This document shows positions 10,201 to 22,920 of a DNA stretch of 64,000 nt, piece after piece (positions within the stretch are counted from its first letter, which is position 1; the number at the start of each line of letters is the position of its first letter). The stretch spans positions 42,589,578 to 42,653,577 of the forward strand of contig NC_084793.1 in the NCBI RefSeq assembly GCF_963169125.1, written 5' to 3'. The position numbers and the translations under genes are program-made. This DNA is from Humulus lupulus (taxonomy: Eukaryota > Streptophyta > Magnoliopsida > Rosales > Cannabaceae). The notes below the pieces were generated by a model. That model had not been told where the DNA came from. It did no database searches and saw nothing but the letters and a program-made list of their open reading frames with translations.

Positions 10201-13200
10201 AACTGAAGAGCCTTTCACGGCTATGATATCTGAGATCAACCTTGTTGGTGGATCAGAAGGGTGGTGGGTAGACACTGGCGCTTCTCGCCATGTTTGCTAT
10301 GATCGGAATATGTTTAAGACATATACTGCTGCTACTGAGGAAAAGAAAGTGTTGCTGGGAGATTCGCACACTATGATTGTTGCTGGTATTGGAGATGTGG
10401 AATTAAAGTTTACCTCTGGAAGAACTGTGATTCTTAAGGAAGTCAAGCACACTCCAGAGATGAGAAAGAATCTGGTCTCGGGCTACCTTCTCAACAAGGC
10501 GGGGTTTACATAGACTATAGGGGTTGATTTGTTTACTTTAACTAAGAATGGGATGTTTGTAGGGAAAGGGTATGCAACTGAGGGAATGTTTAAATTGAAT
10601 GTTGATGTCAATAAAGTGAATGTTTCTGCTTATATGTTGTGTAGTTTTAATACTTGGCATGCTAGACTCTGTCACGTTAACAAGCGCATAATCAAGAATG
10701 AGTAGTTTAGGCTTAATTCCTAAATTATCTTTAAATGATTTTGAAAAATGTGACTATTGTAGCCAAGCTAAGATCACAAAAACACCCCATAAATCTGTGA
10801 CTAAAGAAACTGAGCCTCTAGATTTAATTCATTCTGATATCTGTGAACTTGATGGGACGTTGACCAGAAATGGAAAACGTTATTTTATCACTTTTATTGA
10901 TGACTGTTCTGATTTTACATATGTGTACTTGATGAAAAATAAAAGTGATGCTCTTGATATGTTTAAATCTTTTGTGACTGAAATTGAAAATCAATTTAAT
11001 AGAAAGATAAAGAGATTTCGTAGTGATAGAGGCACTGAATATGATTCGAGCATGTTTGTTGATTTTTATAACTCACATGGAATTATACATGAAAGAACTG
11101 CACCATACTCACCTGAAATGAATGGCAAAGCCGAAAGGAAGAATAGAACGTTCACTGAATCAATTGTTGCTATTTTGCTTAATTCTGGTGCTGCATCTTA
11201 TTGGTGGGGAGAAATATTATTGACTGTTTGCTATGTGCTTAATAGAGTTCCAAAATCAAAAAGCAAAATTTCTCCTTATGAAATCTTGAAAAATAAACAA
11301 CCAAACATCTCTTATTTTAAAACTTGGGGTTGTTTGGCATATGTTAGAATTCCTGATCCTAAAAGGATAAAATTGGCTAGTAGAGCATATGAATGTGTGT
11401 TTATTGGCTATGTTGTTAATAGTAAAGCATATCGATTTTTTTATTTGAAAGACCATGTTATTTTGGAATCAAATGACGCTGATTTTTATGAACATAGATT
11501 TCCATTTAAATTGAGAAATAGTGGGGGTGCATCATCTAGTAACATGCCTGTGATTAGGGACATTGAGCATCATGAGGGGAATGAAACTGAACCTAGAAGA
11601 AGTAAAAGAGCTAGAGTCTCTAAAGACTTTGGTTCTGATTTTTGTGCATATACTTTAGAGGAGGATCCTTCGAACCTCCAAGAAGCTATGACCTCATTAG
11701 ATGCTGACCTGTGGCAAGAAGCCATTAATGATGAAATGGACTCTCTTGAGTCTAACAAAACCTGGCATTTAGTTGATTTACCTCCAGGATGTAAGACAAT
11801 AGGTTGCAAATGGATTCTGAAAAAGAAATTGAAACCTGATGGTACTGTTGATAAGTACAAGGCACGTCTTGTTGCCAAAGGTTTTAGACAGAGAGAAAAT
11901 GTAGATTTCTTTGACACATACTCACCTGTCACAAGGATAACATCTATTCGTGTGCTTATTGCTTTAGCTTCTTTACATGATCTTGTTGTGCACCAAATGG
12001 ATGTTAAAACTGCTTTTTTAAATGGTGAATTAGAAGAAGAGATTTACATGGACCAACCTGAGGGATTTGTGATCCATGGTCAAGAACATAAAGTGTGCAA
12101 ATTAGATAAATCTTTGTATGGTTTGAAACAAGCACCTAAGCAATGGCATGAAAAATTTGACAATCTAGTTATCTCACATGGTTTTAAAGTGAGTGAAAGT
12201 GACAAATGCATTTACTATAAATCTGAGAATGACATTTGCACCATCATATGTTTATATGTAGATGACTTGCTTATTTTTGGTTCGAACTTACATGTCATAA
12301 ATGATGTAAAATCTGTGCTATGTGAAAACTTTTACATGAAAGATCTAGGAGAAGCGAATTTGATCCTTGGTATAAAGATCACTAGGTCTGAAAAGGGAAT
12401 TTCTTTGGATCAATCTCATTACATTGAGAAGATTTTAAAGAAATACAATTACTTTAACTGTAAACCTGCGTGTACACCCTATGATCCCAGTGTAAAGCTA
12501 TTTAAGAACACTGGTGATGGTGTAAGACAAACAGAGTATGCGAGCATTATTGGCAGTCTTAGGTATGCCACTGATTGTACTAGACCCGACATTGCCTATG
12601 TTGTGGGACTATTGTGCAGGTTTACTAGTAGACCTAGTGTTGAGCGTTGGCATGCTATAGAAAGGGTCATGAGATACCTTAAGAGAACTATGAACCTTGG
12701 ATTGCATTATCAAAAGTTTCCCGCTGTCCTTGAAGGATATAGCGATGCTGACTAGAACACCTTGTCAGATGACTCCAAGGCAACCAGCGGCTATATTTTT
12801 AGCATAGCTGGTGGAGCTGTTTCATGGAAGTCTAAAAAACAGACTATTCTGGCTCAATCTACAATGGAGTCAGAAATGATAGCACTAGCTACTGCTAGTG
12901 AAGAAGCAGGATGGTTGAGAGGCCTGCTAGCTGAGATCCCTTTATGGGAAAAACCGATACCAGCTGTGTTGATCCATTGTGATAGTACCGCGGCTATTGC
13001 AAAAGTTCAGAACCGTTATTACAATGGTAAAAGACGTCAATACGACGTAAGCACAGTACTGTTAGAGAGTTCCTCTCTACTGGAGCTGTGAGAGTGGATC
13101 ATATACGCACTGATGAAAATTTAGCTGATCCTTTGACGAAAGGATTAGCTAGAGAGAAAGTCCTTAAAACATCAAAAGGAATGGGACTATTGCCCTTAGA

Positions 13201-13204
13201 ATGA
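10201..13204 (+). pseudogene. Copia pol: protease, integrase, RT, RNase H; broken
   Basis: The protease active site is WWVDTGASRHVCYD (about 10261). A TAG at 10511-10513 and a frameshift near 10697 precede a long intact stretch, 10698-12755 (685 codons). That stretch holds the integrase zinc finger and core ([42 protein letters not shown]) and RT ([49 protein letters not shown] catalytic box). RNase H begins YSDAD, is stopped by TAG at 12753-12755, continues in frame ([15 protein letters not shown]), then is frameshifted near 13040 before the final ENLADPLTKGL segment and TGA at 13202-13204. About four lesions in all. Confidence 0.9.
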
Positions 13205-13730
13205 TGAATCACACATGATGGTAACCCGACCTATAGACTGGAGATCCCAAGAAATAGGTCCAATGGGTAATAACAAGTTATGATGTGATATGAGATAGAT
13301 CATGCTATTACTTAAAGTTAACTTGAAGCATGAATTCCTGAAGCGACATAAGGATGAGTTAATCGAAACTCTTAATGAGATCTATACTCTATGTGGAGTG
13401 GAGTACCGAGCTACAGGAGTACTCTTGATAGACTCACCTACGTGAATGTGGAAGTGGGGCCACTTCCTATGAAATTTTAGGGCAAATTTCTAGAGCGTTC
13501 ACTATACTGGGATAGACGTGCATGGCCATTAAAGCACGGGCTTTTGGACTACACCCTAGAAAGATTGTGCGTGGTGCAATGTTAGAGATAGAGTTCAAGA
13601 CTACGTGTCACTCTAGTATATTCTAAATTGCATTCACTATGCAAAGGTTCAAGTCGAAAGATACCTTTGTTTATGCTCAATCTTATTGTTCTTAGGTTAC
13701 TGCTCGATGAAAAATATTTTTTTAATAATT

Positions 13731-13742
13731 CAAGTGGGGGAT
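13731..13742 (+). other. Polypurine tract of Copia element
   Basis: CAAGTGGGGGAT abuts the 3' LTR start at 13743 and would prime plus-strand DNA synthesis. Confidence 0.8.
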
Positions 13743-14512
13743 TGTTGGAACTTATAATATATATGAGTATGAATTATTAAAAATAGAAAAGGTGCTTTAA
13801 TGACTCCCTAGAGGAAGAGTCCCACATTGGTTTAGAATACTCTCTTGTAAGGGTATATAGAGTGTGGACTTCAGTCTTGGGGTTGTGCCCCAAGGGGTAC
13901 CCACTTTTGTGGGAGAGGGAAGAGTCACACAAAGGCTCACCTGACCACCACACACACGCGCGCCGCCGCCGCCGTCCGACTGAGCTGAGCTGGTTGGTTG
14001 GTGTGGTGTGCACCTTATTATTTTTTCTAAAAAAAATTATTTATTAAATATTTTTTTATTTAATAAAAACGTGGTTAATAAGTGGTAAACTGAAGACTTT
14101 ATCTCTTCAGATTTTTCAGGATTCCAACTGTCATGTCTCTCCCACGTTTTAATAAAACGTCTTTATTCCCGTTAATGAAGATAGAATTTTTCTTTAAAAA
14201 GAGCGATTACTTTTCAGAACGATATATCTCTTCTCAGAAAAAATAACTCTTTTCAACATTTTTTACGATTAAAAATCCGAGCAGTAGTATCATAAGGGTG
14301 TGGTATACGACGGTTCTCTACAGTGCAGTAGAGGTCCGATCACAGTTAAGACTGGGTTGTTTTATCCTGGAGACGACGGGGCTGATAGTCTGCTTGCACG
14401 AATTCTGGGCAGTGCCGCGAACGTCTTAAAGAGAGCGACCTAGTCCGCGACTCAACCCAGACAATCATTCGGTAATTTCGTTCCTTTTTTATTTCTGCAG
14501 CAACTTTTTACA
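13743..14512 (+). repeat. 3' LTR of Copia element
   Basis: 770-bp copy of the 5' LTR. It differs mainly by a longer CCG run and an extra GAGCT near 13965-13990 plus scattered substitutions. It keeps the GTCCCACATTG box (13819-13829) and TATATA (13854-13859) with the same 24-base gap. Confidence 0.9.
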
Positions 14513-15471
14513 ATAAAATATATATAATATCACACTATCACCATATTACACGCATCTCCTATAAAAATACTATTTTTTTTTATTTGTTAATATTTTTTTC
14601 TTTAATCGGTAGTTTAAATTGCAGGGTATGTCAAATGTGAGTGACTCTCTAGATATATCAATTATGTTAGTTTTATATATATATCCTGTTCTTTTCCCAA
14701 AATTGCAGAGATCCAAATAATCAACAAAATATATATAATCATGTATATATGTGCGTACAGGTAGAGAATCTCTCTCAAGTGTATCCAAAAATAAAATTTA
14801 CTGGGTTAAACATAAAATTGCCAAGTATATATATACTATACTTACTTTCTGCACCATGTCAGAAATTTTAAATTATTGGCAACTACAAAGTCATGGGTCC
14901 TTACTAGGAGATCTCGTGGGAGCGAAAGTATCATTAATCATGCCATTTGATCCATGTTTTAACATTAGACAGTGGCCCAACATTGATCAGTTTTTTATTC
15001 TTAATTAATAATATGTTGAGAAAATACAAAAGATTTTAACATTGTTTTGGATTCTATTAACCTAGTAGTTTCTAGTTTGCATGTGCAGCTGATCAAAGAT
15101 AACCCCATATATCATCGTGAAAATTAGGTATATTAATTTGAACCGTTTGATTTAAACAAATTTACATGTTGTGACTTGTGATCACTACTGATGATGATCA
15201 ACGTGGCTCATAAGAAAGAAGTTTCCTCTTTATTTCAGTCAGATTCTGAATGGTCCAACTACGACAGACCTTTACCTCTGTCTAGTCGCCATTGAACCCA
15301 AAGTACAGTTCAATATTATTAATAACTATTAGATTCAAAACCCCTCAAAACGAGACTAGTGTACTACTCTCTCTAGTCTCTACACTACTCAAACTTCCCT
15401 CCAATAATTAATGTTAATTAGCTTCTTTTATAGCTTTTTCTCTCAGTTTGTGTTTGTGACACATTTTAACT
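14513..15471. other. Spacer and probable promoter/leader of the OVATE gene
   Basis: AT-rich sequence after the Copia element, then a CT-rich leader (about 15362-15405, repeated CTCTCT/CTACAC) just upstream of the OVATE start. CT-rich leaders are common in plants. No clear TATA box could be singled out. The frame at 14751-15008 has no recognisable domain and was not called. Confidence 0.4.
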
Positions 15472-16200
15472 ATGCCAAACACTCTAGGAAAGAACCTAAA
15501 CCTAAACCTTTGTTTCAAAAATATCAAGCTTTCACAACTATTCTCCCAATCTCCTCCTATGACGACTCCACAAACAACCCCAGAAGATCACAGCCGTCCA
15601 TTACCTCAACCCAATTGCACCACATCAATCTTGGTTAGAAACTTCAACTCTCTCTACGACGATGCCCTTGATTCCACCTCCAAATCCCTCACCAACTCTC
15701 CCTCCTCTCTCTCCGCCGCCTCCGTCCAAGATGATGACGGCGGAGCAGTCGCCGTCGCCGCTGGCGCTGCATTTGCCTCCCGTAGATTCTTCTTCTCCAC
15801 CCCTGGAAGGTCCAACTCTATCGTCGACTCCTCCGCTGCTAGTACTAGTACTACCGCCGCGACCGTAGTCTCCGCCGAACCAGATGAGGAGGCCTCCGCT
15901 AAGCTCTTCGGCAACAGCGTGGCGGTGCCCACGATCTCGCCGGATCCCTACGCGGATTTTCGACGGTCCATGCAGGAAATGGTTGAGGCGCGTGAGGTGG
16001 CCATGGACGTGGACAAATCCAATTGGGAGTTCTTGCATGAGCTCCTCTTGTGTTATCTTGCTCTCAATCCAAAGAGCACCCACAAATTCATTATCGGCGC
16101 TTTCGCTGATCTAGTTGTCAACGTTTTGCCTTCGCCGCCGGAAACTGGTGGCCGCCGGGAACCTGATGTAGTCGCCGACATGTATGAGAATAAGAGGTAG
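15472..16200 (+). CDS. OVATE family protein (transcriptional repressor)
   Basis: Single-exon gene of 242 codons ending in TAG at 16198-16200. The C-terminal OVATE domain (roughly residues 155-220) reads DPYADFRRSMQEMVEAREVA, then a segment around WEFLHELLLCYLALNPKSTH and IIGAFADLVV. Family members repress transcription and bind KNOX/BELL homeodomain proteins, shaping organ form and secondary walls. The N-terminus is Ser/Thr/Pro-rich and alanine-rich, as is usual outside the domain. The start at 15472 is favoured because the short MPNTLGKNLNLNLCF opening resembles conserved starts of OFP11/12/16-type members, and no earlier in-frame ATG is apparent. No introns, as is typical. A perfect 9-bp hairpin lies just after the stop. 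Which OFP it is cannot be fixed. Confidence 0.92.
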   Translation: MPNTLGKNLNLNLCFKNIKLSQLFSQSPPMTTPQTTPEDHSRPLPQPNCTTSILVRNFNSLYDDALDSTSKSLTNSPSSLSAASVQDDDGGAVAVAAGAAFASRRFFFSTPGRSNSIVDSSAASTSTTAATVVSAEPDEEASAKLFGNSVAVPTISPDPYADFRRSMQEMVEAREVAMDVDKSNWEFLHELLLCYLALNPKSTHKFIIGAFADLVVNVLPSPPETGGRREPDVVADMYENKR

Positions 16201-16257
16201 ATGATTTGTCTTGGGTTCCTCTACTTAAACTTTACTAATTAATTATATAAAACATGA

Positions 16258-16283
16258 AATGGGGACTAAAGTTGGTCCCCATT
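16258..16283 (+). other. Hairpin in the OVATE gene 3' UTR
   Basis: AATGGGGAC and GTCCCCATT form a perfect 9-bp stem around an 8-base loop, 58 bases after the stop codon. It stands out against the AT-rich 3' flank. It may affect mRNA 3' end or stability; function is unknown. Confidence 0.5.
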
Positions 16284-17397
16284 ATTTTATACCCTTATTG
16301 TATGTTCATGAATGACTATATATTATAAAATGTTTCAATTGATCCAACTTTTAATTTTTGGTTCCTAAGTAGTCTTTTGATTTTTGAAGCAGTACACTCA
16401 AGTACTGAACCTTTGGTAAATTATATATATATATATATAATTTGTTTCTGCATATATGTGCTTTGGTGGGGGAGAAAGCTGGTTCAATAATCTTTCTTGG
16501 CCAAAACTAATTACTCTCGAAGATTAAGAACCTCTTGTTTTATTTTAAAGTTTACAAGTTTAAATGCATGGTTCCAAAAAAATTAAAATTGAATTTTATT
16601 TAATAATTAAATTTTATTGATTAGGAGTTTGCACAGGGTAATAATATTAAGCCACATGTGAGTTCCAGATAGATGCCCTTGAGCTCAGACAGACTTATCT
16701 GTATCAAAATTTCTCAAGTAGTAATAGGAATATAGAATATATAAAAGACAAAAATCCAAGCTAACTTTGTCACTATCAAACATAATCTACTATTCTACCT
16801 ATAATAACTAGACTGGAACAGTAAATCCTGTGGTGACCACTGCTTCAAACATCTGATCAAATGGTTATGATTAGGTAGTTCACACACGGTACTATTGTAC
16901 GGACGGCTTTGATGAGTGGTAGTAGTAGTACCAATACAGATGATTCCTTACTATATTTTAAAATATATATATCGTTCTGAAATAAATAGAAAATAGCCAC
17001 GGTTTAGATTTGAATAGGATAGCTAAACGAACCAACCATTCAGGCAAATTTTGAAGTAAATTACACAATATTGAGGACTAGTGAATCTTTCTGCTTTAAA
17101 ATATGATTTCGCCAGTGAAGAAAATAGTTTGAACTATGAAGTTAAACTAGGCAGGCGCTATTTGGGGTCCAACTAGTGTAACCTCATTGGGCTAATATCC
17201 TTGTACTTTCACACTCGCATTGAAAAGATAGCCTACAAACGTGGCTTTAATGATTAATAATTTATTGGAATATATGCGACATAAATATCTTATATTTTCA
17301 TATTTATCAAAATAAAATTACGTTAAAACCGTCCAATTTTACCATTTTCTTGATTCCATCACCACCAGGGTCGTTAAGTACAAATATGGCTATATAA
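16284..17397. other. Intergenic, no gene seen
   Basis: 3' flank of the OVATE gene and AT-rich spacer with a (TA)n run near 16423-16439. No coding region, RNA gene or clear repeat was recognised. Confidence 0.5.
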
Positions 17398-19083
17398 GGT
17401 GACACGTGTCAACATATTAGTAGTCCATCTTATATTTTAATTAAAAAAATTATTAATTTATTTTAAAATTATATAAAACTAACTAAAAATAAAATTTAAT
17501 ATTAAAAAATAGAAAAATTAATAAAAAAATATTTTTTGATTAAAAAAAATTAAACTTAAATTATTAAACAAAAAAAACAAAAAACTTAAATTAATTTTTA
17601 AAAAAAACTCTTCTTCCCCGATCTTCACTCTTAACTCTTAACACAAAGTCATACCCAAATCAATTTAAATTCCAAACAAATCAAGACGGAAACTCAGAAA
17701 CTCTTTACACAAAACTCATACCCAAATTAATTTAAATTCAAAACAAAATTGTTGGAAATGAGGATAAATTTTTCATTTTAAGAACCTCATATGAATTTTG
17801 GTAAATCAGTGATGAATCTAAGAACACAAATCAATAAGACTAATTATCAAATAATTAAAAAACAAAAAATATGAAATCATAAATCAACACAAATATATAT
17901 CATAGTTCAGAACAAGATCAATGTGATCTTGAACCTAATCCAATTTTAGGAACCACTATCATTTCTTTATTCAATACAAGACTTCAACTTCAATGGAGCT
18001 TCTTGGAACAATCTTGAATCAAACTCTCTAAACACTCAACAAGTGTTTTCCTCTCAATCCCTGAGCAAGCACTTTCCCAACAGTTATGCTTCTCATTACA
18101 GTTCCCCAAACCAGCTCTCATAACATTTCTCAATATTCAATCTTGATTTCTGTACTTGAACTCTCTCTTCTAATTTGCCTTTTCTATTATTTCATCTGAA
18201 TTTTCTCTCGTTTCATCTGTATATTGTTCTTAACTGTGATCTTCTCTCTTCGTTTTTCTCCTTTGTTTTGTGTACCAACATGTCCTTTTATAGATCAAGC
18301 ACCGAAAATTAATAAAGTTATTATGATAGTTACGGAGCAAACAACCCATTAACAGAAACAGAATTAGAATTAGTTGGAATTTGTAGAAACTCCTCCCACA
18401 AAAATCAAGATTCAAACTCAGAAAATATTAACTCAAAACTCATAGCCAAATCAAAACTCATAAACAAAATCGTAACACAAAACTCATACCCAAAACTCGT
18501 ACACAAAACTCAGAAAATATGGTATCAACCCACACCCATCTGTCAACCTCTGCCATGTCGTTCTAACCCATGCCCATCCCGTCAATGCCACAAAGAACCC
18601 CAACTCAAAACCTCTTCCACAACCTCTTCACAACATCTCCAAGTCGTCGTCTCCAGCCCAAGCCGTTGTAAATCCATTGATGTAGCCCAAGTCGCGCTTC
18701 TTCACGTCGTCTCCAAGTCCTCGTCTCTAGCCTGGGCTGCGTCTCTCTTCTGGGCTTCAAGCTTGAGGCTTTAAGCATGAGATTGGCTGCTGAAGAAACA
18801 AGGAAAAAGAAAGAGGTGATCGGGATTGGTTGTCACGATTGGAGAGGGGAGATTTCTGGGTTTGAAGCTTTAAGCATTTGACTGATTAGAAGAAACGAGG
18901 AAGAAGAAGAGAGAAAGGGTATCGTGTAAGAAAATGAAAATGAAAAAAATAATAACTAAAATTATTTTTTAATCAATTTTTATAATTAAATTAATATTTT
19001 GAATTTATTTTTTAAAATAATATTTTAATTATTTTAAAAAAAAATTATGAAGTAGACTAATAATAGGATGCAACATGTCATCC
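17398..19083. mobile_element. MULE-like element with long imperfect inverted repeats, split by a solo LTR
   Basis: The left end (GGTGACACGTGTC...TTAGTAGTCCATCTTATATTTT) and the reverse complement of the right end (GGATGACATGTTG...TTAGTCTACTTCATAATTTT) align over about 45 bases, followed by AT-rich subterminal regions on both sides. That architecture resembles Mutator-like elements. No matching 9-bp target duplication could be found, so the superfamily is tentative and the ends may be off by a few bases. The interior is non-coding, with repeats of an ACTCATACCCAAAT-type motif and a C-rich segment (18520-18780). A solo LTR at 17750-18400 interrupts it. Confidence 0.55.
17750..18400 (-). mobile_element. 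Solo LTR, 651 bp, 5-bp duplication AAAAT
   Basis: Starts TGTTGG and ends CCCACA, flanked by AAAAT at 17745-17749 and 18401-18405. Removing the segment plus one AAAAT joins the flanks into a copy of a motif already present nearby (compare CAAATCAAGACGGAAACTCAG at about 17676), good evidence for a clean insertion. A TATA-like TATAAAAGG lies on the minus strand near 18290, suggesting minus orientation. Probably Copia-type by its ends. Confidence 0.7.
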
Positions 19084-20361
19084 CAATAATACTTATTACG
19101 AAACATTAGCAATTGGGAAAATTGAGAATGAGAATTTAAATCTTTTTCTTATATTTGTACATATTTAATATTACCTCTCGATTGGTTTAAGCGAAAAAAA
19201 AATTGAGCAAAAACATATATAAGGTATATATGCCGCAAATTTGCCTAAATTATATACCCTACTCTGATATGCAAGTACTAGTTTGAACTTTATGACGATA
19301 GATATATATATAACTTTACAGACACGTAATACAAAGATATACCAATCCACGTTATTTTTTTTCGAATATATACACGCAAGCTAACAGAAATTTTATTAGG
19401 TGCGAATCAGTAGAATTACGGCACTAGACTTCCATAATTAAATAAAGCCAAAATGTCATGTTCTGGCAAGTTACACCTTCGGTTCAATATAAATATTTTC
19501 CTTATTTAAGTTCGTTATTTTCGAGTATAAGATTTTTTATATATATGCACACGAATTTTCACCATGAAGACATTTCGCTCATTATTTAAGGGGGCTTTGT
19601 AGTGAACGAATTGTTTATCCAAATCCATATCAAGCCCATTATAGAGCAGCACGCAGTCCAGGCCCATAACACACACAAATTAAACCAGAAGACGGAACAG
19701 TACAAAATGATTCCAACCAAGACAAGCATTCCACAATCCACCTAAGCTGAGGTACATTTTCTTGAATTTAAAATAGAGTTTTTGCCCTATAGCATAGAAC
19801 TAAACTATACACGAGGCAACTAGTTTAGTTTTCCTGAATCTTGATTAGTGATTTCTATATCATAGATTCATAAACATGGCAACTAGATTAGACTAAAACT
19901 CACAAAATTCAATTAAATTTGCACGCCCAAAACCAGAAACAGAAGAACTTAGCTTTTGTAATCCCATGACTTGTACAGCAAATTGATTTTTTTTTCATTA
20001 CAACAAAAATCCAAGGAACATCCACATAAAATACGTCAAAGTGCAAAACAATTTAAAAATAAAAGGGTAGAGCCGAGAAAATATAACTTGAAGAAAACCA
20101 CTGACCATTCTCAGATTTCTCAAATACCATTCAAAAAGATAACGAGCAAATGCTTTTGCTTGTTCTCTACATACTTCGTTCCAATCAAGTAAAACTAAAT
20201 AACACTAAAATAAATAGAAAATTCATTTAAGTTTTTATGAGAGAACAAAGGAAATATCTTTAGTCAAAATTACTGGATATCCAAAAATATTCCTGCTAAA
20301 CTAGTAAAACTCGTAACATTGAAGCAAAACAACCAAATGAAAAGAGAAGTGCATAACCAGA
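19084..20361. other. Intergenic, 3' side of RPS18
   Basis: AT-rich. Two GCCCAT site II-like motifs near 19630-19670 could hint at a promoter, but no gene follows that can be supported. The final ~100 bases are likely RPS18 3' UTR. Confidence 0.4.
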
Positions 20362-21450
<1,089 letters not shown>

Positions 21451-21620
21451 GGCTAGGGTTTCAGATCTGAAGCAGCTACTCGTCTGTGTGCGTCGAGATA
21501 GTGAAGAAGCCTCCAATTTACGAACCCTAATCTGAAGGAGCGCATCGTTTGTTGATTTATATACTTGATAGGCTTCGTGGGCTCTAAGTATACCATGTCC
21601 GACCCACTAACGCTGGCCAA
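21451..21620 (-). promoter_or_regulatory. RPS18 5' UTR and promoter: telo-box, site II motifs, TATA
   Basis: Read on the minus strand, AAACCCTAG lies immediately before the ATG (about 21453-21462) and a second AGGGTT-type copy near 21523-21530. AAACCCTA is the telo-box found in plant ribosomal-protein genes. TATATAAAT lies near 21558-21566. Further up are GCCCAC and TGGGCTTGG (about 21578-21622), matching site II (TGGGCY) elements. The telo-box plus site II pairing is known to drive growth-linked expression of translation genes. Confidence 0.7.
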
Positions 21621-21622
21621 GC

Positions 21623-22296
21623 CCATTATTCAAGAGGGCAAGGAAGAAAGCAAAAGGTTCTTTTTCAAGTACCTCTTTGCAAAATAGTTAACTTTTTTAT
21701 CTTTTATAAATGTTGCATTTTCAAAATTAATATACTAAAACTGGATTCGCCTAAAATCCCCTATCTTTATCGTTTTTTGCACTCATTCCTTAAACTATAA
21801 TCTTTGGTATTTAAATCCTTAATCCGGCTGATTTTTGGAAAAAGCTGAGAACTACCCATTTTTTTGGAATAGTTAACTAAAATTAGACATTAAATATATT
21901 TAGTTGAATTTTACCCATTATTATCATGAGATTTCCCAAATTATCCTTATTTGAGCACATGATTCTAAGTGTTGTTGTAATGTGTATTATATATGTGTCA
22001 TATTATAGTTAAATTGGAAATCCATTCTCATTGTAGTGTGTTTAAGGAGAAAAAAAAAACATGTAATTGAAGGGTATAATGGGTACATTAATTGAAAATT
22101 TAGGTACTAAAATAAAAGTTAAAAATAATGGGTAAAAATTAAAGTGGATCATTTAAAATGGGTACATAATCTAATTTCCACCTAATTTTTGTATTTGTTA
22201 GCCCATGTCCATCTAAATTTTTCATTTAAGCCTTGTATGTTTTTGAAGTCATTTGGAGTGAACAAAATTTTTTATAATCTGACTAACCTAATCGAA
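21623..22296. other. Intergenic, no gene seen
   Basis: AT-rich sequence with several TACCCAT/ATGGGTA motifs in both orientations (21854-22170), suggesting an old decayed inverted-repeat element, but ends and target duplications could not be defined. Confidence 0.4.
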
Positions 22297-22607
22297 TTTA
22301 ATCTAGAGGTGTTTACATAAATATGAGAAAAATATATATAGTTTCTAAATTTATGGGAAAAAAAATAATTGTACAAAATATGGTAAGTTTTGGAAAAAAA
22401 GTTCAAAATATGGTAAATAAATTACCATAAACTTAATTCTCTTATTTTCTCTTCTCTCATCACGATCTCTCTCTCTTCTCTTCTCATTTCTTTCTTTCTC
22501 TTCCCCAATTCAATGGCCATCTCAGATTTCTTCTGCCGATCCTACCTCCGCTGCTACCTCCGACGACGGCGAACTCATTTTCTTCATTTTCTTCGTCTTC
22601 TTTCTTT

Positions 22608-22616
22608 CTTCTTCTT

Positions 22617-22646
<30 letters not shown>
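22608..22646. repeat. (TTC)n microsatellite
   Basis: About 13 uninterrupted TTC units in a CT-rich stretch of Pack-MULE A. The open frame across it is low-complexity (poly-Phe) and is not a gene. Confidence 0.9.
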
Positions 22647-22647
<1 letters not shown>

Positions 22648-22732
22648 TTTGGTCTTTTTTATTCTTCTTTTTCTTTCTTCAAATCTAGTTTTCTTCTTTT
22701 TCACATCTGATTTTGAACTTCAAATTTGATTT

Positions 22733-22920
22733 TTCTGGGTTTTTTTTCTTTCTAAATCTGTTTAAGTAACCAGGTACTTGACTTTAAATTTGATTTTTCT
22801 GGGTTTTTTTTTTCTAAATCTGTTTAAGTAACCAGGTACTTGACTTCAAATTTGATTTTTCTGGGTTTTTTTTTTCTAAATCTGTTTAAGTAACCAGGTA
22901 CTTGACTTTATATTTGATTT
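22733..22920. repeat. 62-bp tandem repeat, three copies
   Basis: Three nearly identical units (period 62, from the GTAACCAGGTAC positions 22766, 22828, 22890) of the form GATTTTTCTGGG, T-run, CTAAATCTGTTTAAGTAACC. A more diverged unit recurs near 23284-23331. They form the left part of the palindrome array. Confidence 0.9.

Larger units (their letters stand above)
8493..14512 (+). mobile_element. Ty1/Copia retrotransposon with both LTRs, inactivated
   Basis: Two direct repeats of 758 bp (8493-9250) and 770 bp (13743-14512), both TGTTGGAAC...TTTTTACA, bracket gag, protease, integrase, RT and RNase H in Copia order. A polypurine tract (AAGTGGGGGAT) lies directly before the 3' LTR. By eye the LTRs differ at roughly 15 substitutions plus small indels, about 2%, so insertion was fairly recent. 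Flanking bases are AT-rich (AAATA left, ATAAA right) and give no clean 5-bp duplication. Coding lesions make it non-autonomous. Confidence 0.93.

Noticed and set aside
8488..14517. 5-bp target duplication for the Copia element
   Set aside because: AAATA versus ATAAA do not match; flanks are AT-rich, so no claim is made.
14751..15008. 85-codon frame upstream of the OVATE gene
   Set aside because: No recognisable domain, poor start context, AT-rich; not supportable.
15625..16083. Long minus-strand frames across the OVATE gene
   Set aside because: They mirror the GC-rich coding strand; composition is Gly/Arg-rich without any domain, and the plus strand has a clear OVATE domain.
19620..19680. 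Second promoter with site II motifs
   Set aside because: Two GCCCAT motifs alone, with no TATA or gene downstream on either strand.
22513..22710. Small plus-strand frame rich in Phe
   Set aside because: It is a translation of a TTC microsatellite in a Pack-MULE.
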